A stretch of DNA of 6,578 bases from Lachnospiraceae bacterium (GTDB lineage: Bacteria > Bacillota > Clostridia > Lachnospirales > Lachnospiraceae): the NCBI GenBank assembly GCA_022798035.1, contig JAAWLS010000142.1, positions 1 through 6,578 of the forward strand, in the 5' to 3' direction. This document shows, piece by piece, positions 5,673 to 6,578 of the stretch. The translations under genes were made by a program, and so were the position numbers. The notes under the pieces are model-generated. The model was given only the letters and a program-made list of their open reading frames with translations, searched no databases and was not told the origin of the DNA. How positions within the stretch are numbered: the stretch's first letter is position 1; every line of letters begins with the position of its first letter.

Positions 5673-6578
5673 CTATCCAACTGGGAACAAAGCATTAACA
5701 ACAAATGTCATAATAAATATTGCAAATGCTGGTGGGTCGATATGAGAATCGTCACCACTGTTGAGGACATTACCCTCAAAGTCACCAAGCAAGCCTGCTA
5801 CAGTACCGCATACGACACTGATTCCGAAAGCTGCATACAGATTTCCTGTGCTTGCATAGGACTGTACTACAGAAATCGCTGCAATAATTACGATATGGTG
5901 ACATCCGAAGAATGGCTGACCTGCTACAGCAAATACTAAAGCAATAGCTGCAAGACCGAAGATTAAAGTAGCATATGCGCCACCGAATGCTTCAACTGGT
6001 ACTCCTGCAGAGATTGCGCCAGTGTAAAGACCACCGACCAAAATACTGTAACCAATTGCCATCATCAAAGTGTTGCCCATAGCTTTGCCCTTGCTGAATA
6101 CGCCAGTACCAGTTCTCAGTTTTCCGCCAAATACAAGACGTACTACAACTGCAGAACAGAATACGGTAATTCCAGGAGCGTCTGTTACGAGACGGTTGGA
6201 GATAGTTCCTGCAAAGAGGTTTGCGATAACAAGCTCTTTGAATAAGAAACCGATTACACCAAAAACACCACCTACGAGCAGTACGCTGGGCTCATTATAA
6301 CCAGACAATGCAGTTATAATGTCGGCTCCATTTTCGGAAACACCTTTTTTCTTTGCAAATGCAGAAGCAGCAACGCCGCCGGCAAATGCAATGTGCGGTC
6401 CAAAGAATGGTCCGAATGCCATGTAGTTCAACAGTACGTTGGATGCATCAGCTGCACCACACATAGCTGCTACTGAGCCAGCTACAGAGAATACACCAGT
6501 CATAATAAATGCCGGAACGCCTCCCATTGCAGCTGCGAACACGCCGCCACCAAAAGCAGCGATAAGAGATAGAATTTC
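5673..6578 (-). CDS. Polytopic membrane protein of unrecognised family (5' end outside window)
   Basis: 301 residues are visible and the reading frame is open to the right edge, so the true start lies beyond 6578; GTG at 6540-6542 is probably internal, since 12 sensible in-frame residues (EILSLIAAFGGG) precede it. The protein is almost wholly hydrophobic, with roughly eight or nine membrane segments and small polar loops. Counting from that internal GTG, PFFGPHIAFAG at 45-55 recurs as PFFGCHHIVII at 210-220, suggesting two homologous halves. Other polar motifs are ALSGYNEPS (78-86) and GDDSHIDPPA (263-272), with Asp and His in an otherwise apolar chain. This is the style of a transporter or channel, but I cannot name the family or substrate. 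Codon choice favours TTC, AAC, GGT and GTA, suggesting high expression. It is convergent with the LysR gene and ends 138 bases from it. Confidence 0.8.
   Translation of the reverse strand, partial: EILSLIAAFGGGVFAAAMGGVPAFIMTGVFSVAGSVAAMCGAADASNVLLNYMAFGPFFGPHIAFAGGVAASAFAKKKGVSENGADIITALSGYNEPSVLLVGGVFGVIGFLFKELVIANLFAGTISNRLVTDAPGITVFCSAVVVRLVFGGKLRTGTGVFSKGKAMGNTLMMAIGYSILVGGLYTGAISAGVPVEAFGGAYATLIFGLAAIALVFAVAGQPFFGCHHIVIIAAISVVQSYASTGNLYAAFGISVVCGTVAGLLGDFEGNVLNSGDDSHIDPPAFAIFIMTFVVNALFPVG

Noticed and set aside
5742..6300. Plus-strand small open frames (5742-5939 and 6070-6300) inside the membrane-protein gene
   Set aside because: They are antisense shadows of a strongly codon-biased membrane-protein frame and have no convincing ribosome sites.

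Overview
The window looks like ordinary chromosome from a low-GC Gram-positive anaerobe, most likely a gut Lachnospiraceae-type Clostridium. The evidence is strong AGGAGG-type ribosome binding sites, AT-rich intergenic DNA, long intrinsic terminators, and a gene set common in that group: a DegV lipid-binding protein, a secreted transglutaminase-like protein, an M18 aminopeptidase, a LysR regulator and a small FMN-bind-like membrane protein. The family assignment rests on remembered protein style, not on a search.

Layout from left to right. Positions 1-133 hold a non-coding block of small GC-rich dyads and one long inverted repeat, which looks like a dispersed intergenic repeat. At 240-683 (+) is a 147-residue membrane-anchored protein with an FMN-bind-like outer domain that lacks the flavin-attachment motif. 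A bidirectional terminator (719-766) separates it from a convergent degV-family gene (813-1652, -). An AT-rich gap of about 200 bases follows. Next come two minus-strand genes 59 bases apart, read in the order M18 aminopeptidase (3115-4404), then a secreted transglutaminase-domain protein (1859-3055). A LysR-type regulator (4629-5534, +) is divergent from the aminopeptidase. After a terminator (5568-5605), a polytopic membrane protein of unrecognised family runs off the right edge on the minus strand (5673-6578, 5' end missing).

The part that hangs together best is the divergent aminopeptidase/LysR pair. Each gene has a readable promoter in the shared gap. Three related GTAT...ATAC dyads lie about 50 bases apart, one over each -10 box and one midway. 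This suggests that the LysR protein controls both its own gene and the aminopeptidase. The membrane protein on its other side could be a transporter in the same small-peptide or amino-acid circuit, but only proximity supports that.

I see no CRISPR array, transposase, phage gene, tRNA or rRNA. The most unusual items are the three-site operator array, the FMN-bind-like domain without its flavinylation site, and the unrecognised membrane protein with a repeated PFFG-x-H motif and codon use like that of a highly expressed gene.
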